Source: Gammaproteobacteria bacterium
GTDB taxonomy: Bacteria > Pseudomonadota > Gammaproteobacteria > Pseudomonadales > Pseudomonadaceae
Reading direction: 5' to 3'
Assembly: GCA_012735335.1 (NCBI GenBank)
Contig: JAAYHO010000130.1
Coordinates: forward strand, 1-7,649
DNA: 7,649 nucleotides
The position numbers and the translations under genes are program-made. The notes under the pieces were generated by a model that did not search any database, was not told the DNA's origin, and saw nothing but the letters and a program-made list of their open reading frames with translations. Positions 1 to 5,454 of this stretch are shown piece by piece (position 1 is the stretch's first letter; every line of letters starts with the position of its first letter).

Positions 1-524
1 ATCTGTTCGGCACCCATCGGCAGCGCCTTGAGCGCACTGCGCAGCACCTGCTGGATATGACTGGAGTCGGTTGTGAGCTCGCGCTGAACCACCTGGCGGA
101 CCATGGTTTCCACCAGCTCCAGCAGCATGTCCTCGATCTGCTCATCCTGCTGGCGGATCGGCTCCAGCAGATGACTCATGATCGCCTCCAGCTCCGCGAC
201 CCGGGCGTCCAGCTGGGTTCTGGCCTCCTGCTGGGCCTTCAGCTGGCCGGAATGGAAACCGTCACGCTCACCGGTGGCAAACCCCTCGTTGTAGGCCTCG
301 GCGCGGATCTGCTCCAGCTCCTCGACGGTAAAGGGTGTGACCTCGGGCTCTTCGGGCAGCTCTTCACTGGCTTCAGGTTCCGGCTCAGGCTGGGCTGGCT
401 CCTCGGCCTGCTCCTTCTCCCGAGGCACGTGGTGGCCGTCCACATCAAAGCTGGGCAGGTCCCAGAGATTGAATGCCGGCACCTGGTCGGCGCGAATCAG
501 TTCACTCTCGTTCTTGTCTTTCAT
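1..524 (-). CDS. fliH: FliH, flagellar export ATPase regulator (5' part, runs off the left edge)
   Basis: The first 174 codons of fliH are present and the 3' end lies outside the window. In the family, FliH binds the export ATPase FliI, holds it inactive or docks it at the export gate and C-ring, and acts in the cytoplasm at the base of the flagellum. The ATG at 524 is preceded by AAGGA about 9 nt upstream. Visible features are an N-terminal segment with W21 and LPSFD (residues 23-27), an acidic Pro/Glu-rich linker (about 36-64), and a GxxxGxxxGxxxG run at G81, G85, G89 and G93, a hallmark of FliH/YscL helices. A Gln/Glu-rich helical region follows and is probably coiled coil. The place after fliG fits the fliEFGHIJ operon. 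The odd point is the 329-bp repeat-filled gap upstream, where this operon is normally tight. The identification is firm; the exact length is unknown. Confidence 0.93.
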   Translation of the reverse strand, partial: MKDKNESELIRADQVPAFNLWDLPSFDVDGHHVPREKEQAEEPAQPEPEPEASEELPEEPEVTPFTVEELEQIRAEAYNEGFATGERDGFHSGQLKAQQEARTQLDARVAELEAIMSHLLEPIRQQDEQIEDMLLELVETMVRQVVQRELTTDSSHIQQVLRSALKALPMGAEQ

Positions 525-554
525 GCCCTGCTGTCCTTTGTTGGTAACACCCCT

Positions 555-597
555 GGATTGCCACGTCGCTGCGCTCCTCGCAATGACGGAGGGGGCT
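555..597. repeat. 43-bp direct repeat, copy 1 (mate at 771-813)
   Basis: This stretch is identical over 43 bp to 771-813, offset by 216 bp. It begins GGATTGCC, continues through a GC-rich middle to CTCGCAATGACGG, and ends AGGGGGCT. The first 35 bp are a full-length module of the common CGTCATTGCGAG...GGCAATCC intergenic repeat; the last 8 bp are the linker to the next, truncated tandem copy. Its outer edge at 555 is about 30 bp from the fliH start codon. Confidence 0.9.
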
Positions 598-671
598 ACA
601 CTCCTCGCAATGACGATTGGGGACTACGCTCTTCGCAATGACGATTGGGGACTACACTCCTCGCAATAACG
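574..671. repeat. Tandem array, four copies, 27-28 bp period
   Basis: A 15-bp core, CTCCTCGCAATGACG, recurs at 574, 601, 629 and 657, giving spacings of 27, 28 and 28 bp. The third copy differs by one base (CTCTTCG) and the fourth by one base (CAATAACG). The linkers are AGGGGGCTACA, ATTGGGGACTACG and ATTGGGGACTACA. Only the first copy belongs to a full-length module; the others lack the GGATTGCC half. Linkers are near-identical rather than unique, so this is not a CRISPR array. It looks like local amplification of one end of the repeat element. Confidence 0.85.
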
Positions 672-714
672 GCAAGGGAGCAACGCCCTACTCCGCAACA
701 TACCCAGCCCACCT

Positions 715-804
715 CGTCATTGCGAGCGAAGCGCGGCAATCCAGTGCGAGCAGGGAATGCCGGGGCCCATGGATTGCCACGTCGCTGCGCTCCTCGCAAT
801 GACG
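715..804. repeat. Imperfect inverted repeat (REP/MITE-like hairpin) in the fliG-fliH gap
   Basis: The left arm is 715-742 and the right arm 771-804. The outer stem pairs CGTCATTGCGAG (715-726) with CTCGCAATGACG (793-804), 12 perfect base pairs. The inner stem pairs GGCAATCC (735-742) with GGATTGCC (771-778), 8 perfect base pairs. An unequal internal loop (8 versus 14 nt) lies between them, and a 28-nt apical segment (743-770) carries a GGGGCCC core. I saw no transposase and did not identify target-site duplications. The arms belong to a repeat type recurrent in many bacterial genomes; calling it a non-autonomous mobile element is inference. No T-run follows on either side, so it is not a canonical intrinsic terminator. 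Confidence 0.85.
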
Positions 805-831
805 GAGGGGGCTGCGCTCCTTGCAATGACG
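771..831. repeat. 43-bp direct repeat copy 2 plus one truncated tandem copy
   Basis: Positions 771-813 repeat 555-597 exactly. The 15-bp core at 790 recurs at 817 (CTCCTTGCAATGACG, one mismatch), a 27-bp period, so this copy also carries a truncated tandem unit on the same flank, as copy 1 does at 601. The right arm of the inverted repeat lies inside this copy. Confidence 0.85.
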
Positions 832-853
832 GCGGGCTGTGGCGCTGCTGCCG

Positions 854-1870
854 TCAGATCATCTCCTCCGCACCCTTGCCACCCAGCACAATCTCCCCGG
901 CGTCGGCCATGCGGCGGGCGATGGTGAGCACTTCCTTCTGGGCTGCTTCCACTTCGCTGATGCGTACCGGGCCCTTGGCTTCCAGGTCGTCCTGCAGCAA
1001 CTCGGAGGCGCGCTTGGACATGTTGCGGAAGATCTTGTCCTTGATCTCCTCATCGGCACCCTTGAGGGCCACCACCAGTACTTCCGAAGACACCTCACGC
1101 AACAGCAACTGAATACCCCGGTCGTCGATATCGGCCAGGTTGTCGAACACGAACATCAGGTCCTCGATCTTGTTCGACAGATCCTCGTCCAGATCACGGA
1201 TGGATTCTATCAGCTGCGCCTCGGTGGTGCTTTCCAGGTAGTTCATGATGTCCGCCGTACGTTTGACGCCCCCCATATTGGCGCGGGTGGTGTTGGCGTT
1301 ACCGGCGAACTGTTTCTCCAGCACTTCGTTCAGCTCCTTGAGCGCCGAGGGCTGTACCGTGTTCAGAGCCGAGACCCGCAGCAGCACATCCAGCCGCACC
1401 TTGTGGTCAAAGTAGCTGATCACCTCGGCGGCCATGTCCGGGTCCAGATAGGCCACCACAATGGCCTGGATCTGCGGGTGCTCGTAGCGGATCACGTCGG
1501 CCACCGCCCGGGGCTCCATCCACTTCAGGCTGTCCAGCCCCGAGGTACTGCCGCCCATCAGGATGCGGTCGACCAGGCTGTTGGCCTTGTCCTCGCCCAG
1601 CGCCTGGGTCAGCATGGTACGGATGTAGCCATCCGAGCCGACGCCCAGACTGGTCTGATCGCCGACTACCTCGATGAAGTCGCCCATCACCTGCTGCACC
1701 TGATCCCGGTTCACGGTACGCAGCCCGGCCATGGCGCTGCCCACGCGCTGCACTTCCTTGGGTCCCATATGGCGCAGTACCGCAGCGGCGTCCGACTCGC
1801 CGAGGCTCAGCAGAAAGATCGCAGCCTTGTCGAGCTTGTTCAATTTCTGTGTACGCTTTTCATCACTCAT
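854..1870 (-). CDS. fliG: FliG, flagellar motor switch/rotor protein
   Basis: This gene encodes the 338-residue FliG ring protein, which couples the MS ring (FliF) to FliM of the C-ring and takes torque from the stator. The length equals that of P. aeruginosa FliG as I recall it. The middle domain carries the conserved EHPQ motif (130-133), and the C-terminal domain begins with MFVF (239-242). The charged torque-helix residues are all present: K270, R287, D294, D295 and R303, each six positions later than E. coli K264, R281, D288, D289 and R297. The ATG at 1870 overlaps the end of fliF by 8 bp (ATGAGTGA), suggesting translational coupling. The upstream ribosome binding site (GAGTGG) is weak and lies inside fliF. 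The stop is TGA at 854-856, after which the repeat-filled gap begins. No defect is visible. Confidence 0.98.
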   Translation of the reverse strand: MSDEKRTQKLNKLDKAAIFLLSLGESDAAAVLRHMGPKEVQRVGSAMAGLRTVNRDQVQQVMGDFIEVVGDQTSLGVGSDGYIRTMLTQALGEDKANSLVDRILMGGSTSGLDSLKWMEPRAVADVIRYEHPQIQAIVVAYLDPDMAAEVISYFDHKVRLDVLLRVSALNTVQPSALKELNEVLEKQFAGNANTTRANMGGVKRTADIMNYLESTTEAQLIESIRDLDEDLSNKIEDLMFVFDNLADIDDRGIQLLLREVSSEVLVVALKGADEEIKDKIFRNMSKRASELLQDDLEAKGPVRISEVEAAQKEVLTIARRMADAGEIVLGGKGAEEMI

Positions 1871-3596
1871 CGGAATTGATCCACTCTTTGACTACCTGAG
1901 CCACCCGGCCCGGATCTTCAGCCAGCAAACCCTTGATGGCATTCAGCTGCTGCTCGTAACCGGCACCCGGTGGCGGCAGCAATACCGGAGTGCTGGTCGG
2001 CGCCGACAGGCTGACAGTATCGTCGCTCAGCTCGGAGCTGAGCATGGGATCGTCGTCCAGCGCCGGATAACCCTGACTTTCAGTACCCGACCGGCTGCTG
2101 CCAGCGCCGCCGATGCCCTTGAGCACCGGGCGCAGCACGCCAAATACCAGCACCAGCACGAACAGGATACCCAGCACCTGCTTGGCAATATCCCAGAACC
2201 AGGGCTGGGTCCAGAACGGTACTGCGGGAATCTCCAGCACCTCACCGGCCATCGGCACAAAGGCGGCATTGACCACGCTGACGCTGTCGCCCCGCTCCTG
2301 GTCATAGCCTACCGCATCACGCACCAGTTGGGTCAGATTGGCCAGCTCACCCTCGGTCAGCGGTACCCGGCTGATCTCGCCGGTCTCGGCGTCGATCTGT
2401 TGACGGTTATCCACCACCACCGCCACCGACAGGCGGTTCAGACGGCCCTGCTGCTGACGGGTATAACTGATCTGGCGATCCAGCTCGAAGTTGCGCGTGG
2501 CCTGCTCGCGGGAATCACGCGGGGTGGTATTCAGCACTACCGGCTCGCCGGTTTCCGGATCGATCACCTGCTCCGGTACCTGGGTGGTGCCCGGCGGCTG
2601 ATTGCTCAGCGCCCCTGGGATACCCTGTGGAGCCTGACCAGCGGCACGCTGCTCGCTCATCACCTGCTCGCTGCGCAGGGCGGATTCGGGATTGAAGTTC
2701 TCGGAGGTGGACTCCAGGGTACTGAAATCCACATCGGCGGAGACTTCCGCCTTGTAGTTGCCGTTGCCCAGCACCGGTTGCAGGATGCTGTGTACCCGGC
2801 GGGTAAAGGTTTCCTCAAGGCGGCGGGTATGATCGAACTGGCGACCGGCGATGGTCAGCTCGTTCAGCTCATCCTGATCCGACAGCAGGTTGCCGTGCTG
2901 ATCAACTACCGTGACCTGATCCTTGCTCAGCTCCGGCACGCTGGTCGCCACCAGATTGACGATAGCCATCACCTGGGCGGGCTCCAGCTTGCGCCCGGCA
3001 TACAGCTCCAGCAGCACCGAGGCACTGGGCTTGCGATCATCGCGGACAAACACGGTAGAGCGCGGCATGGCGATATGCACCCGCGCCGCCTTGACGTTGT
3101 ACAGACTGGAAATGGTCCGCGCCATTTCTCCTTCCAGCCCCCGGCGGTACTGCGCAGTCTCCATGAACTGGCTGGTGCCCAGACCGCGCTCGCGGTCGAG
3201 GATCTCGAAACCGATATTGCCATCGCCCTGCACTACCCCGGCGCTGGCCAACTGCAGACGGGCGTCAGACAGATCTTCAGAGCGCACCAGCAGCGCGCCG
3301 CTGTTGGGCTCGACCTTGTAACGGATCCGGCTCTGCTGCAGCACCTCGATCACCTGACTGGCATTGAGGTTATCCATGCTGCCGTACAGCGGACGGTATT
3401 CAGGCTGCTGCGACCAGAGCACCACGGCAAAGCCGATCGCCACACTCGCCGCCAGACCCACCAGCAGCGCGAACTGGCGCATCATCGGCAGCTTGGACAG
3501 GTTCTCCAGAAAGCTCAGCCCCGGCAACGAACGGACCGGCGTTTCGGCAGCCGGGTCCGGGCGGGTGGCAGGAGTATTGGGGGTCGCAGCATCCAT
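1863..3596 (-). CDS. fliF: FliF, flagellar MS-ring protein
   Basis: This 577-residue inner-membrane protein builds the MS ring, the base on which the rotor and export gate assemble. Two membrane segments are visible: about 41-61 (FALLVGLAASVAIGFAVVLW) and about 470-490 (ILFVLVLVFGVL region). The large periplasmic part lies between them and includes the conserved YRPLYGSMDNLNAS stretch (67-80). The cytoplasmic tail (about 495-577) ends in an acidic/amphipathic segment (LNAIKGLLAEDPGRVAQVVKEWI), the family's FliG-binding region. The ATG at 3596 has GAGGA 8 nt upstream. It lies 34 bp after fliE and overlaps fliG by 8 bp, so the three genes should be co-transcribed. The length is slightly below the roughly 600 residues of P. 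aeruginosa FliF. Confidence 0.98.
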   Translation of the reverse strand: MDAATPNTPATRPDPAAETPVRSLPGLSFLENLSKLPMMRQFALLVGLAASVAIGFAVVLWSQQPEYRPLYGSMDNLNASQVIEVLQQSRIRYKVEPNSGALLVRSEDLSDARLQLASAGVVQGDGNIGFEILDRERGLGTSQFMETAQYRRGLEGEMARTISSLYNVKAARVHIAMPRSTVFVRDDRKPSASVLLELYAGRKLEPAQVMAIVNLVATSVPELSKDQVTVVDQHGNLLSDQDELNELTIAGRQFDHTRRLEETFTRRVHSILQPVLGNGNYKAEVSADVDFSTLESTSENFNPESALRSEQVMSEQRAAGQAPQGIPGALSNQPPGTTQVPEQVIDPETGEPVVLNTTPRDSREQATRNFELDRQISYTRQQQGRLNRLSVAVVVDNRQQIDAETGEISRVPLTEGELANLTQLVRDAVGYDQERGDSVSVVNAAFVPMAGEVLEIPAVPFWTQPWFWDIAKQVLGILFVLVLVFGVLRPVLKGIGGAGSSRSGTESQGYPALDDDPMLSSELSDDTVSLSAPTSTPVLLPPPGAGYEQQLNAIKGLLAEDPGRVAQVVKEWINSDE

Positions 3597-3630
3597 CAGG
3601 CGTATCCTCGGTCAGACAGGGTGCAATGGG

Positions 3631-3966
3631 TCAGATAGGCATCTTCATGATGTCTTCGTAGGCGGTGATCATCTTGTTGCGCACCTGGGTCATCGCCTGA
3701 AAAGCCACACTGGACTTCTGCGATGCTACCATCACCTGCGCCAGATCAATCCCCGGCACCCCACGCTCATAACCACTCTGCAGCTCACTGGTGGTCTGCT
3801 GCAATTCATTGACACGATTCACCGCCTGCTGCAGCAGATCATCAAACGCCGGGCCTTTCGTCTCCTGCGGAGCAGTCGGCGTCACCGGCTGCGGACGCCC
3901 CATGGCCTCCAGCTGCATGGAACGCATCTGTAACATCAGACGATTGAACTGAACACCCTGCGTCAT
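3631..3966 (-). CDS. fliE: FliE, flagellar hook-basal body junction protein
   Basis: This 111-residue protein joins the MS ring to the proximal rod and is secreted early by the flagellar export apparatus. The N-terminus MTQGVQFNRLMLQMRSMQ is typical of Pseudomonas FliE. The conserved C-terminal half includes KSSVAFQAMTQVRNKMITAYEDIMKMPI (84-111). An upstream in-frame ATG at 3972 would add two residues, but GGAG at 3974-3977 is only one base from it and is 7 nt from the ATG at 3966, so 3966 is chosen. fliE is first in the fliEFG(H) operon, behind its own sigma-54 promoter, and starts 81 bp after the fleR stop. Confidence 0.96.
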   Translation of the reverse strand: MTQGVQFNRLMLQMRSMQLEAMGRPQPVTPTAPQETKGPAFDDLLQQAVNRVNELQQTTSELQSGYERGVPGIDLAQVMVASQKSSVAFQAMTQVRNKMITAYEDIMKMPI

Positions 3967-3973
3967 GATCATT

Positions 3974-3977
3974 CTCC
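3974..3977 (-). promoter_or_regulatory. fliE ribosome binding site (decides start)
   Basis: GGAG lies 7 nt before the ATG at 3966 but only 1 nt before the alternative in-frame ATG at 3972, which favours the shorter FliE. Confidence 0.75.
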
Positions 3978-3982
3978 AGGCC

Positions 3983-3996
3983 GCTGATAAATTGAC
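3983..3996. promoter_or_regulatory. FleQ-box-like site in the fliE leader
   Basis: The plus strand reads GCTGATAAATTGAC and matches the FleQ consensus GTCAATAAATTGAC (known from P. aeruginosa) at 11 of 14 positions, including the whole right half and the central AA. It lies at about +17 to +30 relative to the start point predicted from the sigma-54 promoter. Downstream FleQ binding at flagellar promoters, fliE included, is known in P. aeruginosa, so the position is plausible. Function here is inferred. Confidence 0.5.
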
Positions 3997-4022
3997 GGCA
4001 AATGTGACTCTGCAGGATATAA

Positions 4023-4038
4023 AGCAATATTGGTGCCA
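4023..4038 (-). promoter_or_regulatory. Sigma-54 (RpoN) promoter for fliEFG(H)
   Basis: The minus strand reads TGGCACCAATATTGCT. The -24 GG and -12 GC are exactly 10 bp apart, and the sequence fits TGGYAYRN4TTGCW at every defined position but one (C where a purine is expected). It begins 9 bp after the fleR stop codon and predicts a start point near 4012, giving a leader of about 46 nt before the fliE ATG. FleQ, encoded nearby, is the likely activator. Confidence 0.85.
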
Positions 4039-4047
4039 GCTTAGGGA

Positions 4048-5454
4048 TTACCCCGCAAACAGCGCCCCTTCCACATCCACCCCGGCATCTCTCATCTGCG
4101 CCAGCTTGTAACGCAGGGTCCGCGGGCTGATGCCGAGGCGCTCGGCCGCCTCCTTGCGCCGCCCACGCTCAGCACGCAGTACGTCGATGATCAGTTGGAA
4201 CTCACGCTGCTTCACATCCTGACCCAATCCGCCGCCGGTAACCGGCATCACCGGTGCCGGTTGGCTGACGCTGGGGGGGGTGATGGGCAGGGTGATGCTG
4301 TTCGGGCTGATGGCGTGGCCGGGAATGCTGCCCAGGCACAGGTCCGGAGCCTGAATCACCCCACCCTGTTGCAGGATCAGCGCACGCTGCATGGCGTTAT
4401 CCAGTTCGCGCACGTTGCCCGGCCAGCTGTGCTGCTGCAGTGCCTGGCAGGCATCGTCGCTCAGGCGTACCGGGCCCTGGTTCATCTTGCCGGCATGCTT
4501 GGCCAGCAGGCGTTCGGCAATCGGCAGGATATCCGCCGGGCGCTGGCGCAGCGGTGCCCATTGCAGCGGGAAAACCCCGAGGCGGTAGAACAGGTCTTCA
4601 CGGAAGCGCCCCGCCGCCACCTCAGCCTGCATATCCCGGTTGGTGGTGGCGATGATGCGGATATCCAGCTGGATCAGCTTGCGTCCGCCCACCCGCTCCA
4701 CTTCCCGCTCCTGCAGCACCCGCAGCAACTTGGCCTGCAGCGCCAGCGGCATTTCGGAGATCTCGTCGAGCAGCAGAGTGCCGCCATTGGCCTGTTCGAA
4801 CTTGCCCGGCTGGGCCGCCACCGCGCCGGTAAAGGCACCCTTTTCATGACCGAACAGGGTGGCTTCCAGCATGTTTTCCGGAATCGCTGCACAGTTGATG
4901 GCAATGAATGGCTGATCCAGGCGCGGCGACTGCTGGTGAATAAAGCGCGCCAGCACTTCCTTACCGGTACCCGATTCGCCGGAAATCAGTACCGTCGAAT
5001 CACTGACGGCTACCCGCTGGGCCAACTGCAGCAATTGCTGGCTGGCCGGGTCCACCGCCACCGGGCCGCTACCTTCGCGGCTCTGCAGACGGCCCTGGGC
5101 ATGCTGCGCCACCAGCTCCAGCAGGGCGCTAGGCTCAAAGGGTTTGACCAGATAATCCACCGCCCCTTCGCGCATGGCGGTTACCGCGTTCTGCACCGTG
5201 CCGTAGGCGGTCATCAGCAGCACCGGCAGCTGGGGAAAGCGCTCGCGCAGGGTGCGCAGCAGGGCGTGGCCATCCATGCCCGGCATGTTCACATCGCTGA
5301 CCACCATGGCCACAGTCTCACGCTGCAACAGTGCCAGCGCCGCCTCGCCGTCGGCGGCCTCCAGATAATCATAACCACCCAGTGCCAGGGTATCGGCCAG
5401 CGCCTCGCGCAGCGCCCGGTCATCTTCCACCAACAGAATACGTGGCTTACTCAT
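4048..5454 (-). CDS. fleR: FleR, sigma-54-dependent flagellar response regulator
   Basis: This 468-residue NtrC-type regulator is phosphorylated by FleS and activates later (class III) flagellar genes with RpoN. The receiver domain (about 4-120) has acidic pocket residues E10, D11 and D12, phosphoacceptor D54, and T82 and K104. The AAA+ domain has Walker A GESGTGKE (159-166), the sigma-54 contact loop GAFTGA (206-211) and Walker B D230-E231. A Pro/Ser/Thr-rich linker (about 375-410) leads to a Fis-type helix-turn-helix (about 425-455). The start at 5454 is preceded by GGAGG 9 nt upstream and forms an ATGA overlap with fleS; the frame stays open upstream, but that part is the out-of-frame shadow of fleS. 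All catalytic features are intact. The linker contains an 8-C run that could be prone to slippage. Confidence 0.97.
   Translation of the reverse strand: MSKPRILLVEDDRALREALADTLALGGYDYLEAADGEAALALLQRETVAMVVSDVNMPGMDGHALLRTLRERFPQLPVLLMTAYGTVQNAVTAMREGAVDYLVKPFEPSALLELVAQHAQGRLQSREGSGPVAVDPASQQLLQLAQRVAVSDSTVLISGESGTGKEVLARFIHQQSPRLDQPFIAINCAAIPENMLEATLFGHEKGAFTGAVAAQPGKFEQANGGTLLLDEISEMPLALQAKLLRVLQEREVERVGGRKLIQLDIRIIATTNRDMQAEVAAGRFREDLFYRLGVFPLQWAPLRQRPADILPIAERLLAKHAGKMNQGPVRLSDDACQALQQHSWPGNVRELDNAMQRALILQQGGVIQAPDLCLGSIPGHAISPNSITLPITPPSVSQPAPVMPVTGGGLGQDVKQREFQLIIDVLRAERGRRKEAAERLGISPRTLRYKLAQMRDAGVDVEGALFAG
4273..4280 (-). repeat. 8-base C homopolymer inside the fleR linker
   Basis: Eight consecutive G on the plus strand (C on the coding strand) encode part of T392-P393-P394 in the linker between the AAA+ domain and the helix-turn-helix. 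Reading the flanking bases, loss of one C brings a TGA in frame after about eight more codons. Gain of one C brings a TGA after about 24 more codons. Either shift would give FleR without its DNA-binding domain. Confidence 0.9.

Larger units (their letters stand above)
525..853. other. Noncoding fliG-fliH gap filled by repeats
   Basis: These 329 bases separate the fliG stop from the fliH start and hold no credible gene. Short open frames here translate into strings such as SLRGAQRRGNP and HCEERS, which are the known artefact peptides of a widespread intergenic repeat. The stretch is built from copies of a module whose ends read CGTCATTGCGAG and GGCAATCC, arranged as direct, inverted and tandem copies (described separately). 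About 24 nt next to the fliG stop and 30 nt next to the fliH start (containing the fliH ribosome binding site) are not repeat-derived. I see no sigma-54 or clear sigma-70 promoter, and no U-tract terminator. Confidence 0.85.

Noticed and set aside
574..671. CRISPR array
   Set aside because: The period is regular at 27-28 bp, but the segments between cores are near-identical 12-13 bp linkers rather than unique spacers, and there are no cas genes.
596..826. Small protein-coding gene in the fliG-fliH gap (either strand)
   Set aside because: The translations are repeat artefacts (SLRGAQRRGNP, HCEERS, FARNDE type). There is no supporting ribosome binding site or family, and the frames follow the repeat rather than codon use.
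839..3638. Long plus-strand open frames opposite fliG and fliF (346 and 635 codons)
   Set aside because: They are antisense shadows produced by GC-rich codon bias. Their products are His/Gln/Leu-rich with no recognisable domains, while the minus strand encodes clear FliG and FliF.
4045..4056. Terminator after fleR (GGG-TAAT-CCC)
   Set aside because: It has only a 3-bp stem, overlaps the stop codon and has no T-run, so read-through into fliE remains possible.
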